DNA from: Lacipirellula parvula
Lineage (GTDB): Bacteria > Planctomycetota > Planctomycetia > Pirellulales > Lacipirellulaceae
Reading direction: 5' to 3'
Assembly (NCBI RefSeq): GCF_009177095.1
Contig: NZ_AP021861.1
Location: forward strand, 5,128,501 to 5,192,500
Length of the DNA stretch: 64,000 bases
In this document: one piece after another, positions 1 to 11,103 of the stretch
Numbering within the stretch: position 1 is the stretch's first letter
How the letters are laid out: every line of letters starts with the position of its first letter
Notes under the pieces: model-generated
Told to the model about the DNA's origin: nothing
What the model saw: only the letters and a program-made list of their open reading frames with translations
The model's database searches: none
Position numbers and translations under genes: made by a program

Positions 1-1941
1 GACGTCGACATTCCACGCGCGACCCGCTTCATTCGCGGCGATTCGGCGGCGTGGGCGACGAGCTTGCTCGTCCATGCCGCGGCGCTGACCGCGATGACCG
101 TGGCGTCGCTCGCAATCCCCATCGTGCAGGCGCCGGTCGACCTCGCGCTCGAAAGCTTTGAGCTCCCCGAACCAGCGCCCTTGTCGGATGAGTTCGCCTC
201 GAGCGACGTCGCCAGTTCTGAAATCGGCGCCATGGGAACCGGCGGCGTCAGCGGCGCCTTGGCGTCAGGCGTCGACTTCAGCGAGCAGTCGATCGTCATG
301 GAGCAGGCCGATCTGCTCGCCGATACCGGGAACCGCGTGGCGGTGGAACTCGGCACGGAGATTTCGCAGGGGCCGCAGTTCTTGAGCACCGTTTCGGTGC
401 AAGGCGCCGGCAGCGTCGGATCCAGCGGCGCCGAGGGCGCCATCGATCGGCTGACGCACGAGATTCTCACTTCGCTCGAACAACGGCCGACGATGGTCGT
501 GTGGATGTTCGACCAATCGGGCAGCCTCCGCGAAGAGCGCGAGCGGGTCATCAAACGCTTCCAGCGGATCTACGAGGAATTGGGCGTGATCGACGCCGCG
601 GATAATCCGGCCTTCCGCCGCCACAAGGACAAGCCGCTGCTGACGGCCGTCGTCGGCTTCGGCGCCGAGCCGACGATGCTCACCAAAGAGCCGACCGACC
701 GGATGGAGGAGATCAAGCAAGCCATTAAGAGAATTAGCGACGACGAAACAGGGCAGGAAAACGTCTTCCGCGCCGTGGGGATGGTGGCGGAAAAGTTTCG
801 CACCTACCGCTCGGCGAAGAACGGCAAGCGGCATGTGATGATCGTCGTCTTCACCGACGAAGCGGGCGATGATATTCCGCTGGTCGACGACACGGTGAGC
901 GTCTGTCGTAAGTACGCGATGCCGGTATACGTCGTCGGTCGGCCGGCCCCGTTCGGTCGCGATACAGCGTATGTGAAGTACATCGACCCCGATCCCAAGT
1001 TCGATCAGCGGCCGCAGTGGGTGCCGGTGTCGCTGGGACCGGAATCGCTGATGCCAGAGGCGCTCAAGCTACGGTTCGCCGACCAGGGCAACGACGATGA
1101 ACTCCTAGATTCGGGTTTTGGTCCGTACGCGCTGACGCGACTGTGCTACGAGACGGGCGGGCTTTACTTCACGTCGCATCCGAACCGAGTGGTCGGCCGC
1201 CACATCAGCGGCGACGAAACAAAGAACCTTTCGGCCCACATCGCGATGTTCTTCGACGCCGATGCGATGCGGCGCTACCAGCCCGACTACGTCCCGGCGC
1301 AGGAGTACGCGCGGCTGCTGCAAACAAATCGTGCTCGCAGCGCGCTCATTCAAGCGGCGCAGATGTCGTGGACCTCGCCGATGGAGAACGTGCGGCTGCG
1401 TTTCCCGAAGCGTGATGAGGCGGAGCTGGCGCAGGCGCTTTCATTGGCCCAACGCTCGGCGGCGATCTTGCAGCCGAAGCTCGATGCGATTTGCCAAACG
1501 TTGCTCGCCGGCGAACCAGACCGCGCGAAGCTCGAGGAACCGCGTTGGCAGGCGGGGTACGACTTGGCCCTCGGACGGGCGCTAGCTGTGAAGACGCGAA
1601 CCGACGGCTACAACGTGCTGCTCGCGGAAGCGAAGCAAGGGAAAGCGTTTAAGGATGACCGGAACAACACGTGGGTGCTGCGACCGGACAAGGCGTTTGC
1701 CAACACGTCGCTGGAAAAGCTCGCGGGGAAGGCTGAAGAGTACCTCACGCGGGTGACGAAAGATCACCCCGGGACGCCGTGGGCTGCGATGGCCGAGCGG
1801 GAACTCTCGACGCCGCTCGGTTGGCGTTGGGACGAGGCGTTCACGCCGCTGCCGCCGATCGAACCGCCGAGCAACAATCCGCCGCGACCGCCGCGTCCCG
1901 AACCGCAGGGTCCGCCGCGGCGCGATCCGCCGCCGCTGTAA
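1..1941 (+). CDS. VWA-domain membrane-anchored protein, 5' end beyond window
   Basis: The frame is open from base 1, so the true start lies outside the window; a TTG at 64 is only an internal candidate. The visible 646 residues begin with a basic stretch and a hydrophobic segment, probably a membrane anchor. A von Willebrand A domain follows at about residues 160-330, with the MIDAS motif DQSGS and a later conserved Asp in FTDEAGDD, so it probably binds a divalent metal and a protein ligand outside the membrane. The C-terminal part is predicted helical and ends in a Pro/Arg-rich tail. VWA proteins with an N-terminal anchor are common in planctomycetes, but the partner is unknown. The domain call is firm; the role is not known. 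Confidence 0.85.
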   Translation, partial: DVDIPRATRFIRGDSAAWATSLLVHAAALTAMTVASLAIPIVQAPVDLALESFELPEPAPLSDEFASSDVASSEIGAMGTGGVSGALASGVDFSEQSIVMEQADLLADTGNRVAVELGTEISQGPQFLSTVSVQGAGSVGSSGAEGAIDRLTHEILTSLEQRPTMVVWMFDQSGSLREERERVIKRFQRIYEELGVIDAADNPAFRRHKDKPLLTAVVGFGAEPTMLTKEPTDRMEEIKQAIKRISDDETGQENVFRAVGMVAEKFRTYRSAKNGKRHVMIVVFTDEAGDDIPLVDDTVSVCRKYAMPVYVVGRPAPFGRDTAYVKYIDPDPKFDQRPQWVPVSLGPESLMPEALKLRFADQGNDDELLDSGFGPYALTRLCYETGGLYFTSHPNRVVGRHISGDETKNLSAHIAMFFDADAMRRYQPDYVPAQEYARLLQTNRARSALIQAAQMSWTSPMENVRLRFPKRDEAELAQALSLAQRSAAILQPKLDAICQTLLAGEPDRAKLEEPRWQAGYDLALGRALAVKTRTDGYNVLLAEAKQGKAFKDDRNNTWVLRPDKAFANTSLEKLAGKAEEYLTRVTKDHPGTPWAAMAERELSTPLGWRWDEAFTPLPPIEPPSNNPPRPPRPEPQGPPRRDPPPL

Positions 1942-1976
1942 GCGGGGGGGGCGAACTCATGCTGAATGTCGAGCCA

Positions 1977-2000
1977 CCCCCGGGCGGAGCCCGGGGCTAG
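1977..2000. repeat. GC-rich palindromic repeat, 'CCCGGGCGGAGCCCGGGG' family
   Basis: The hairpin CCCCGGGCGGAGCCCGGGG followed by CTAG lies between the convergent VWA gene and the lipoprotein gene. The same unit recurs twice at 17745-17835 in an inverted pair. It may act as a bidirectional transcript end, but there is no U-tract. Confidence 0.8.
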
Positions 2001-2007
2001 AGGCGTT

Positions 2008-2673
2008 TTAGTGGTTCGCGACCGAGTCGAGGGCGTAGTCGGCATTCGCCGTGTGCCGATAGAAATGCTCGGCAATCTGCACCGCAATCACGTCGACGAA
2101 CTGACGCTCGAATTGCTGGACCGGCTTGTCGGAGGCCGGGATGCCGCTGTTGCGGGGGAAGAGGACCTGGCCGAGTTGACGCTCGAAGATCAAGCGCTCG
2201 CGATCTTCCATGTCGTAGACCCGCATCGTGATCTCCGCGCGTCCCTGGTAGAGGGTCTTGCCTTTGTAGAGTTCAAAGTCATCGAGTTCGATGTAGACGA
2301 TGCGCGTCGCCTTGACGGCGCGGCCGAGGTCTTTGAAGTTTTCCCAATCTTGCTCGTCGACCCAGTTGTCGACTTCCTTGGGCGAGACCATTTCAGCGCC
2401 CTTCACATGCTCGGCGATGAGGCCGCTCACGGTCGAGCCAATCGCTCGCGCGGCGCCGGCATTGCGGAACTCATGCGAGGCAGGCGGACGGCACAGAACG
2501 ACGACGCGTTCTTTTTCCAGTGCGTTGCATTCGGCGTCGACCGTGTTGCCGCCGTTCCACATGTAGATGCCTGTGGCCATGAGCATCGAGATGCATCCGG
2601 TCGAGGCGGCGCAGCCCAAGCCGATGCAGGCAAGCAACGCCCAGCCGCTAATTAGTCGGAAAGCACGGTCCAT
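2008..2673 (-). CDS. Predicted lipoprotein of unknown function
   Basis: 221 residues. The ATG at 2673 is preferred over the one at 2691 because AAGGAAAG sits about six bases before it. The N-terminus is a type II signal: charged residues, a hydrophobic run and a cysteine-rich lipobox region (LGCAASTGC). The mature part reads like a soluble domain of mixed alpha/beta type, with conserved-looking elements such as the segment around VYIELDDFELYKGKTLY. I do not recognise a named family. Proteins of this kind are annotated as hypothetical lipoproteins in planctomycetes. It converges with the VWA gene and is downstream of the DUF2752 gene by about 460 bases of its own length, with a 30-base gap, so the two may be cotranscribed. 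Confidence 0.75.
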   Translation of the reverse strand: MDRAFRLISGWALLACIGLGCAASTGCISMLMATGIYMWNGGNTVDAECNALEKERVVVLCRPPASHEFRNAGAARAIGSTVSGLIAEHVKGAEMVSPKEVDNWVDEQDWENFKDLGRAVKATRIVYIELDDFELYKGKTLYQGRAEITMRVYDMEDRERLIFERQLGQVLFPRNSGIPASDKPVQQFERQFVDVIAVQIAEHFYRHTANADYALDSVANH

Positions 2674-2703
2674 GCTTCTTTCCTTCTTCATTCGAAGCCT
2701 CGA

Positions 2704-3132
2704 CTAGCCGGCCGCGAGGCGGCGCACCCAGTCGAGTATGGTGATCATCAACCCCGCGCTGCCAATCCCTAGCAGCCAGCGAGGCGACGGTCGTATCACA
2801 AACCACGTTCCCATGCCGGCCGAAGCCGCTGCCCACACAGTCGCCAGGACGACGAGGCCGCACAGGAGCGTTCCGCCGGCGTTGGCGTGCAATGCGGCCG
2901 GCAGGTCGCCGTGCATTGCGTGAGCCCACGCCGTCGTCATGCCGCAACTCGGGCACTTCCACCCTGTCCAAGCGTAAAAGGCGCAGGGGGCGAGTCCGAG
3001 TTGCTCGTGCGTTCCGTAACCGCGGGGATCTGGCGACAATCGCCATGCCGTGAACAACAGCATGGCGCCAACGAGGCTGATTCCCGCGAGTGCGAGTCGC
3101 AATCGAAGCGAGAGGAGCCTGCGTTCGTCCAC
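2704..3132 (-). CDS. DUF2752 membrane protein
   Basis: The family signature is visible: a CPSCG-MTT motif (CPxCGxTT) after a first membrane helix, then a helix rich in Ala/Gly and a final one. That gives about three membrane segments and two conserved cysteines that could form a redox or metal site. Function is unknown for the family. The start is uncertain. The frame stays open up to a TTG at 3204, but the extra N-terminal residues come from an intergenic repeat (GTAGCGGGCGTTCCGCCTGC on the coding strand), so GTG 3132 (142 residues) or TTG 3135 is more plausible. No good ribosome binding site is seen at any of these starts. Confidence 0.75.
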   Translation of the reverse strand: MDERRLLSLRLRLALAGISLVGAMLLFTAWRLSPDPRGYGTHEQLGLAPCAFYAWTGWKCPSCGMTTAWAHAMHGDLPAALHANAGGTLLCGLVVLATVWAAASAGMGTWFVIRPSPRWLLGIGSAGLMITILDWVRRLAAG

Positions 3133-3221
3133 CAAATCACCGCCGCAGGCGGAACGCCCGCTACAAACGACGCGGAGGGTAGCGAAGGGGCCCACGCGCG
3201 ACAAGGTTAGTTGGGAACAGA

Positions 3222-3258
3222 GAGGGTTCAGGCGTTAGGGTTCGGGGTTCAGGGAAGA
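3222..3258. repeat. Single arm of the 'GGTTCAGG' oligomer repeat family
   Basis: A run of degenerate GGTTCAGG/GGGTTCGG oligomers with no inverted partner nearby. Related arms occur at 41119-41218, 44980-45010, 59650-59675 and 60175-60210. It occupies the gap between the DUF2752 gene and ymdB. Confidence 0.75.
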
Positions 3259-3277
3259 AGGAGCAGCGCGCTCAGTG

Positions 3278-4096
3278 CTAGCTACGTTTGGCGGCGGCTT
3301 CGAGGGCTGGGAGCTCTTCCTCGCGGACGCAGATCCGTTCAATGGCGGTCGCTTTGCCCGTTTCGTCGTCGATCGTAACGATCGAGCCGGACAGCCGCAC
3401 GTCGCCCGTGGCGACGTCGAACGCCGTCGGGTTGGCCGTCAGTCGCGTTTCCAGCACGCGGTCGATCCGCCGGCCGATGACGCTATCAAACGGCCCCGTC
3501 ATGCCGACGTCGCATTGGAACGCCGTGCCGCCAGGGAATACCGTTTCGTCTGCGGTGGGCACATGGGTGTGCGTCCCCAACACTGCAGAGACGCGGCCGT
3601 CGAGAAACCGCCCCAGCAGTTGAGCTTCGCCAGTCGCTTCCGCATGGAAGTCGACGAAGCGAACCTTTACGTCGGACGGCATTTCCGCCAGCACGCGATC
3701 GGCCGCGGTGAACGGGCTGTCGATCGGCTTCATGTAGAGCTGACCGAGCAAGCTGACGACGCCGACGAGCGAGCCGTTGCGAGCCTTCACGGTCGCCCAG
3801 CTGCGGCCGACCGCTTCGTCGGGCAAGTTCGCGGGGCGGACGATGTTTTCCTCGCGCTGCAAGATCGGAAAGATCTCGCGGCGGCGGTAGATGTGATCGC
3901 CAAGCGTGATCGCATCGACGCCGGCCGCGACGAGTTCTTTGTAGATCTCGGGCGTCAGCCCCGATCCGCCGGCAGCGTTCTCCGCGTTCGCGATCACCAA
4001 GTCGAGTTGGCGATCAACGATCAACCCCGGCACGCCGCGCCGCGCAATGTCGCGGCCGGGCCGCCCTACAATGTCGCCAATAAACAGCAGTCGCAT
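3278..4096 (-). CDS. ymdB: YmdB-type metallophosphoesterase (TIGR00282 family)
   Basis: 272 residues from ATG 4096, which follows AGGTGGG at a suitable distance. The N-terminus MRLLFIGDIVGRPGRD is the family hallmark. The rest of the dimetal site is visible as IANAENAAGG (Asn), TLGDHIYRR (Asp/His), DFHAEATGE and GTHTHVPTAD (His residues). The Bacillus relative hydrolyses 2',3'-cAMP and affects biofilm and RNA turnover. It lies 41 bases downstream of rny in the same direction. The rny-ymdB pairing is conserved in other bacteria and supports a link to RNA decay. Confidence 0.95.
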   Translation of the reverse strand: MRLLFIGDIVGRPGRDIARRGVPGLIVDRQLDLVIANAENAAGGSGLTPEIYKELVAAGVDAITLGDHIYRRREIFPILQREENIVRPANLPDEAVGRSWATVKARNGSLVGVVSLLGQLYMKPIDSPFTAADRVLAEMPSDVKVRFVDFHAEATGEAQLLGRFLDGRVSAVLGTHTHVPTADETVFPGGTAFQCDVGMTGPFDSVIGRRIDRVLETRLTANPTAFDVATGDVRLSGSIVTIDDETGKATAIERICVREEELPALEAAAKRS

Positions 4097-4137
4097 GAAA
4101 GGCCCACCTGAATGGCGTCGAACAACAGCGGCAGCGT

Positions 4138-5742
4138 CTAGCGGGCCGTTTCGGTGATGCGGGTTTCGCGAATGAGCGTCACTTTGATTTCGCCGGGATA
4201 CGTCAATTGCTCTTCGAACGCGCGGGCGATGTCGCGGCAAACCTTCGCCGCCGATTCGTCCGTGGTATCGCGCGAGCTGGCGATCACCCGGACTTCGCGG
4301 CCAGCTTGAATCGCAAACGCCTGGTGGACGCCGGCAAAGCTGGTGGCAATCGATTCGAGTTCCTGCATCCGCTTGATGTAACGATCGAGCGTCTCGCGAC
4401 GCGCGCCTGGCCGTGAGGCGCTGCAAGCGTCGGCCGCGGCGCAGAGTACCGTGTACGGCATGTCGGGGCGGATGTCGTCATGATGGCCGAGCGCGGCATG
4501 AACCACTTCCGGGCCTTCGCCAAAACGCTTGAGCAGATCGGCGCCGATCTTCGGGTGGCCGCCTTCCAAATCGTGGTCGGCCGCTTTGCCGATGTCGTGC
4601 AGCAAGCCCGCGCGGCGAGCGAGTTCGCCGTCGAGCCCCATCTCCTCCGCCAACATGCCGGTGATGAACGAAACTTCAATCGAGTGCCGCAGCACGTTCT
4701 GGCTGTAGCTGGTGCGGTAACGGAGCCGGCCAAGGAGTTCGACGACCTTGGGGTGAATGCCGAAGACCTGAGCTTCCTGCATCGCCTCTTCGCCGTGGCG
4801 GCGAATCTCGCCTTCGACTTCCTTTTCCGTTTCGGCGACCAGCTCTTCGATCCGCGAGGGATGGATGCGGCCGTCGGCGATCAGCTTGTTGAGCGCGATA
4901 CGGGCGATTTCGCGACGCACCGGGTCGAACGCGCTGACGATGACGACGCCGGGCGTGTCGTCGATGATGACGTCGACGCCGGTCGCCTTTTCGAGAGCGC
5001 GAATGTTCCGCCCTTCGCGGCCGATGATGCGGCCCTTCATCTCGTCGTTGGGGATGTCGACCGTGCTGGTGGTCGACTCGGCCGTGTGAGCGGCTGCGAA
5101 CCGCTGCACCGCGGTGATCAGCATTTCCTTTGCTTTGGCTTGGGTCTTTTCCACGGCCTCGCGCTCGTAGCGCAAGATCATGGCGCCCTGCTCTTTCATC
5201 AGCTCTTTCTCAAGGCGTCCCAGCAGCCGCGACTCGGCTTCCTCGCGGCTGAGGCCGCTGAGTTGGTGCATCGTCTGCCGTTCGAGATCGAGCAGATCGT
5301 CGAGTTCCTTCTGCCGACGGGTGGCGTCTTCCATCTTTTCGGCCAGGCGCCGTTGGTTGCTCTCGACCATCTTCTCCTGCTTGAGGAGCTGATCGTTGCG
5401 CGACTGGATGGCGTCTTCGGCCTTGTCGAGCTTGCGTTCGCGGTCGTGGAGCTCGCGACGGACTTCTTCGTTCGCCTTCTCCAGCTTTCCCTTTTCCTGC
5501 AGCGCCATCTCGCGGGCTTCGACGGCGGCTTCCTTGCGGCGAGTGGCGGCCTCGATTTCAGCGCGCTCGATGATTTGCGCGGCTTCCTTATCAGCGTCGC
5601 GCTTGCGCAGGTAGTCGAGGAACTTGACGACGCCAAATCCCAAAACCACTGAGGCGACGACCGCGATGCCAAGAACCGGTTCCGAAACGGCCGCCAGCGA
5701 GGGAAGCGGCAGCGTAACGTCCAGTGCAGTCAGATGAGCCAT
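4138..5742 (-). CDS. rny: Ribonuclease Y
   Basis: 534 residues from ATG 5742. Domain order is the complete RNase Y plan: an N-terminal membrane helix (about residues 18-40), a long charged coiled coil (about 45-190), a KH domain with the [10 protein letters not shown] loop, and an HD domain with LLHDIGKA and GHHDD. It is a membrane-anchored endoribonuclease that starts mRNA decay. The frame remains open 39 codons upstream, but that stretch lacks family similarity. It is the first gene of a pair with ymdB. Confidence 0.97.
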   Translation of the reverse strand: MAHLTALDVTLPLPSLAAVSEPVLGIAVVASVVLGFGVVKFLDYLRKRDADKEAAQIIERAEIEAATRRKEAAVEAREMALQEKGKLEKANEEVRRELHDRERKLDKAEDAIQSRNDQLLKQEKMVESNQRRLAEKMEDATRRQKELDDLLDLERQTMHQLSGLSREEAESRLLGRLEKELMKEQGAMILRYEREAVEKTQAKAKEMLITAVQRFAAAHTAESTTSTVDIPNDEMKGRIIGREGRNIRALEKATGVDVIIDDTPGVVIVSAFDPVRREIARIALNKLIADGRIHPSRIEELVAETEKEVEGEIRRHGEEAMQEAQVFGIHPKVVELLGRLRYRTSYSQNVLRHSIEVSFITGMLAEEMGLDGELARRAGLLHDIGKAADHDLEGGHPKIGADLLKRFGEGPEVVHAALGHHDDIRPDMPYTVLCAAADACSASRPGARRETLDRYIKRMQELESIATSFAGVHQAFAIQAGREVRVIASSRDTTDESAAKVCRDIARAFEEQLTYPGEIKVTLIRETRITETAR

Positions 5743-5940
5743 GCTTCCCGATATCCTTCCGTATGAATCGCACGCTGGAGAACGAGCGCCGGCGGACAGA
5801 GAAGCGTCGGCTCGCCGAGCGAGCCAACCGTCGCGATGGTTCGCAACGATTGCGGTCAAGCGATTGCGTCGAAGAACCCAACCGTCGAATGGAGTCGACG
5901 GCGGAAACTCCCGCGAGATTAAGCTGTGCCCGGCGAGGGA

Positions 5941-6183
5941 CTAGGGGCGCATTCCGCCCGGCGCAGGCCGAGCAAGCGCCGCGGCCAATTCGGTCCAACG
6001 CCCTCGCCCCGGCGACCAAACCCCGCCGTGGCTGCTGCGCAGAACCTCGCCGCATACCCATTGCGCCTTCGCGTCGGACTGGATCGGAACGAGCAGCGAT
6101 CGCTCGCTCGCGCAACGCAACGACCGTACGGCCCACAGGCCGCCTGTCGCAAGCATCGCGATGATCCACAGAATTCCTAACAC
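5941..6183 (-). CDS. Small hypothetical membrane protein
   Basis: 80 residues from GTG 6183, which follows AGGGTGGTGA at about seven bases. The first 20 residues form one hydrophobic helix; the remainder is basic and GC-rich in composition, with no motif I recognise. It sits 198 bases upstream of rny in the same direction. Several overlapping frames are also open here, so the call rests on the membrane helix and the ribosome binding site. It could be a chance frame. Confidence 0.45.
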   Translation of the reverse strand: MLGILWIIAMLATGGLWAVRSLRCASERSLLVPIQSDAKAQWVCGEVLRSSHGGVWSPGRGRWTELAAALARPAPGGMRP

Positions 6184-6602
6184 GTCGGCGTCACCACCCT
6201 CAGGACAACTTAACGAGCGAGCGTCTAAACGAGACTCTTCAACGAACTCTAAACCGCAACGCTTTCCGCGCCGAGCAACTCACTGCCAGCGATGGAGGCG
6301 TAAAAATACGCAAAGTGGATCCCCCCAACGCGGCTAACGCCCAAAGAAGCGTCTAGCCAAGCGTTACGACGACCGTTTCGTGCGCCGTGACGCCTGCCGA
6401 GGAGAGACCGCTATCGTATCAAAATTGCCGCAGACTTCAACCAGCGGGCGCGGCCGGCCAGCCCCTCCAAACTACGCACAGCGACCACTTTAGGGCGGCC
6501 GACCAGCTATGCAGCGTAGCCTGCTCCGCGCGACCGACAAAGTTGCGGATTCGTCCGTGCGAATTCCTTGCCTCGATCGCCAATCGAAGCATCATTGTAG
6601 GC
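6184..6602. other. Non-coding gap between divergent genes
   Basis: A 419-base region between the small minus-strand gene and the SirB1-like gene. I see no RNA gene, clear promoter pair or repeat. It must hold promoters for both directions, but none matches consensus well. Confidence 0.5.
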
Positions 6603-7289
6603 ATGGACTTGTCTCGCCCCGCTTACTGCCGCACGCTTGCCTATCGCTCTTTCTGCGACGAACTGTCGGAGATCAACTCAGCCGACGGTCTGTTCCGCGC
6701 GGCGTGGGCGATTTCGCAGCACGAACATCCCGACGCCGACGTGGCTGAGGGCGAAGCGACGCTCGCGAATATGATCTCGACGATCGAGCGGCGCGTCCGC
6801 TCGAACAGCGTCGAAGCGAAACTTGCCCATCTGCATGACGTGCTGTTCGACCTACTTGGCTTCCGCGGCAACGTCGAGGACTACTACGCCCCGTCGAATA
6901 GCTATCTGTGCGACGTGTTGAAGACGCGCCGCGGCCTGCCGATCACGCTCACCCTGCTCTATCGGCAGGTGGCGCAGGGGATCGGACTGACTGTCCATGG
7001 CGTAAACGCCCCAGGGCATTTCCTCGCCGAAGTCGAAACCGACAGCGGCAGCGGCCAGTCGATGTACGTCGATCCCTTCTTCGGCGGCGGGCTGCTACAT
7101 GAGGAAGAGGTCTACGAACGGATCCTGCAAGCCACCGGTCGCAAGCTCGATCGAAGCGGCAACCACCTCGCCCGGGCGACGCCGCGGCAGTGGCTTGGGC
7201 GGATGCTGAATAACCTGCAAGCCGTCTTCGCCTCGACCGGACGCGAGCGCGACATGTACGCAATGCAGGAAATGCAGGGATTGCTCTAA
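6603..7289 (+). CDS. SirB1-like transglutaminase-fold protein
   Basis: 228 residues from ATG 6603 (MDLSRPAYC). The central segment NVEDYYAPSNSYLCDVLKTR, followed by RGLPITLTLLY and then GVNAPGHFLAEV, is the typical SirB1/transglutaminase-like core. The Cys, His and downstream Asp (YVDPFFGGG) are in the expected order. In relatives this domain is often followed by TPR repeats; here the protein ends after a short helical region (RQWLGRMLNNLQAVF). Biochemical role is unknown. It is followed after 37 bases by the metalloprotease gene in the same direction. Confidence 0.88.
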   Translation: MDLSRPAYCRTLAYRSFCDELSEINSADGLFRAAWAISQHEHPDADVAEGEATLANMISTIERRVRSNSVEAKLAHLHDVLFDLLGFRGNVEDYYAPSNSYLCDVLKTRRGLPITLTLLYRQVAQGIGLTVHGVNAPGHFLAEVETDSGSGQSMYVDPFFGGGLLHEEEVYERILQATGRKLDRSGNHLARATPRQWLGRMLNNLQAVFASTGRERDMYAMQEMQGLL

Positions 7290-7326
7290 TTTGCCCGCCG
7301 TCGCCCTGGCGTCCGCGCCGTGTAAA

Positions 7327-9135
7327 ATGGATTTGATGAGACGCCGCTCTTCGCTACTTTCGTGGATCCTCGCCACCCTCTGGTGCGCGGCGTGCGGGCG
7401 CGCTGGGGCCGACGTGGCGGTGATTGCCAACCGCACCGATCGGCCGGTGGAGATTGCGGCCCGCCTCGACGACGCACCCGTCGTGCGGCGGAAGATCGAA
7501 CCAGGCGCGACGATGCCCTTCTTCGCGTCGTCGGGCGTACATGCCAGCGTCGTCGAAGGAGGCGTCGCGGGGCCTGAACTGCCGCTCGCGCCGAACTCAG
7601 CCTACGCCGTCTCGGCGAACCCCTCGGGCGGCATGCGAACGCTGCAACCGATTCGCCTCGGCGAGGCGCAACCCGCCGCTTGGGCCGCAACGCCGACCAC
7701 GCCGCTCGAGCTGCCTGACTCCGACGTCATCAAAGTGAAAATCGTCGTCGACGACGACGAAGTCCGCCAGCGCCGCGTGTGGGAACCGATCATTCGCGAG
7801 CGGATCGACAAGGTCTCCGCGGCGCTCGAAGCCACCTGCGGGATGAAGCTGCGGGTCGTCGCGATTGAAGAATGGGATTCAGACGACTCGCAACGCGACT
7901 TCTTTACGACGCTCGGCGAGTTCGAACGCGAGGTGCTGCCAGCGCCGGCCGACGTCGCGATCGCATTCAGCAGCCAGTACGACATCGCCAGCGGTCGGGT
8001 CCACCTCGGGGGGACGCGGCAGCCGCTGCACACGCACATTTTGCTGAAAGAGCGCTCGCGCAATGTGCTCGAGCCGGAGCGGACGGAACTCCTCGCGCAC
8101 GAACTGGGGCATTACCTCGGCGCCACTCATAGCCCTGAACCGAAAAGCGTCATGCGGCCGGTGATTGGCCAAGGCGTCCAGCGGGTGGCTGGCGCCCGGC
8201 TGAAGTACGATGCGCCTAACACGCTCCTGATGTCGATGCTTGCCGAGGAGTTGCGGCAGAAGAACATCGCCGACGTGACGGGACTCTCGGCGGAGACGCG
8301 CCGCCGGATGCAGGAAATCTATGCCGCGGTGAACCCGGCGCTGCCAAACGATCCCGCTTCCGCGCAGTATGTGCAGATCATGGGCGTCGCCGGGGCGCGA
8401 CCGATGATCGAGGACACGGCAAAGATCTTGCAGCAGATTGTCCGCGTCGCCGAACTCAAGAAGAAACTCGTCGAGCAAGCCAAAGATCAGCCGCCTCCAA
8501 GCGGTGACGAGTTGCTGCAACTTTACGTCCGGCAAGCGGCGCTCGCAGCGAAGCAAGTGCGCAAGGAAAACGCCGCGCGGGCGTTCATCTTGGCGCTCGG
8601 CATCGCGTTCGATTCGACCGACGCGCTGCGGAAGCTGCCGCTGGCGAGTGCGGCCATCGAAGCGATTGAGCCAGAGGAACGCCGTGCAGCACGCCAAGCG
8701 GCCTTCGCGGGGATGCCGCCGCTAACAATCCACGGCCGTGCAGACCTGGTGAAGCACTTCGTCGTGTCGGCCCATTTGGTCGCGCTATTGGGAAGCCAAC
8801 CGGCGCGCGGCGCAGGAGTGGTGAAAGAACTGCTCGATTCCAACGGCGGCTCGGGGTTCAGCTTTGCCGACATGGCGGCCAATCGCGCCGGCATCGCGTT
8901 CGCGATCGCGTTGCTCACGGATCGCCTCTCGCTCGACGACGTCGCTCGGACGTTCAGCACCGCCGCCGTCGTGCCGCCGATCGACGGGTTGCGGGAAGGG
9001 CTGCAGGCGAAGGAGTTCACCGAAGACTTCGGCGGCGTCGGCGATCAGCGGCTCGAAGCCGAATTAGGGCGAATCGAGGCGAGCGTCATGTCGCTCCCCA
9101 TCTATCAGCAGCAACCGGCTGAGCCGCCCAAATAG
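7327..9135 (+). CDS. Secreted zinc metalloprotease, matrixin-like
   Basis: About 602 residues from ATG 7327; ATG 7336 is an alternative. A signal peptide (MRRRSSLLSWILATLW...) is followed by a beta-rich N-terminal region, then a zinc-binding site HELGHYLGATH at about residue 258, the HExxHxxxxxH pattern of metzincins, with a downstream SVMRP Met-turn candidate. The C-terminal 300 residues are helical and of unknown function. It is likely exported and proteolytic. The planctomycete specificity of the C-terminal half is inference. Confidence 0.8.
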   Translation: MDLMRRRSSLLSWILATLWCAACGRAGADVAVIANRTDRPVEIAARLDDAPVVRRKIEPGATMPFFASSGVHASVVEGGVAGPELPLAPNSAYAVSANPSGGMRTLQPIRLGEAQPAAWAATPTTPLELPDSDVIKVKIVVDDDEVRQRRVWEPIIRERIDKVSAALEATCGMKLRVVAIEEWDSDDSQRDFFTTLGEFEREVLPAPADVAIAFSSQYDIASGRVHLGGTRQPLHTHILLKERSRNVLEPERTELLAHELGHYLGATHSPEPKSVMRPVIGQGVQRVAGARLKYDAPNTLLMSMLAEELRQKNIADVTGLSAETRRRMQEIYAAVNPALPNDPASAQYVQIMGVAGARPMIEDTAKILQQIVRVAELKKKLVEQAKDQPPPSGDELLQLYVRQAALAAKQVRKENAARAFILALGIAFDSTDALRKLPLASAAIEAIEPEERRAARQAAFAGMPPLTIHGRADLVKHFVVSAHLVALLGSQPARGAGVVKELLDSNGGSGFSFADMAANRAGIAFAIALLTDRLSLDDVARTFSTAAVVPPIDGLREGLQAKEFTEDFGGVGDQRLEAELGRIEASVMSLPIYQQQPAEPPK

Positions 9136-9162
9136 CCGGGCGGACTTCGCAGTTCAAAGATT

Positions 9163-9345
9163 AACCGCCAAGGACGCCAAGAGCGCCAAGGAATGCGGGG
9201 AGATTGGAACCGCCGATGGACGCAGATGAACGCAAATGATTTAGCTGCGAACTTCTTATTGCTTTGCTGTATATCAGCGTTCATCTGCGTTTATCGGCGG
9301 TTCCTGCATTCCTTCCTTGGCGCTCTTGGCGTCCTTGGCGGTTCA
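9163..9345. repeat. Nested double inverted repeat downstream of the protease gene
   Basis: The outer arms at 9163-9195 and 9306-9345 are AACCGCCAAGGACGCCAAG and its complement. The inner arms at 9206-9239 and 9274-9303 are GGAACCGCCGATGGACGCAG and its complement. Two different oligomer families are thus nested around a 35-base core. A further GGGAGG-GCCTCCC hairpin lies at 9431-9451. One outer-family arm recurs at 62812-62848. Confidence 0.85.
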
Positions 9346-9632
9346 ATGCATTGGCTTGGAAGTCCAACTCGCCCAAATAGCCGGTCAATTGTGATTGCCC
9401 GCCGGCAACGATAAACTCTATCCGGCTTGCCGGGAGGGCTTAGGCCTCCCGCTTCCCCTGCACGGGCGATTCGACTTCGGCCTTCTCCGCATAGCGGCAA
9501 GGCGCCTAGTCCGGCCGTCGCCGCACACCACTACAGCGAATGGATACGCCTGCTCGGTCGGCCGGACTATAAGAGACCGCTCGACCGCCAGCGCCCACCA
9601 TACAACACTCTCCTGCTCAAGGAATGACGCGT

Positions 9633-11075
<1,443 letters not shown>

Positions 11076-11103
11076 TGCAAGCGAGATTGAAACTTCGGGT
11101 ATC

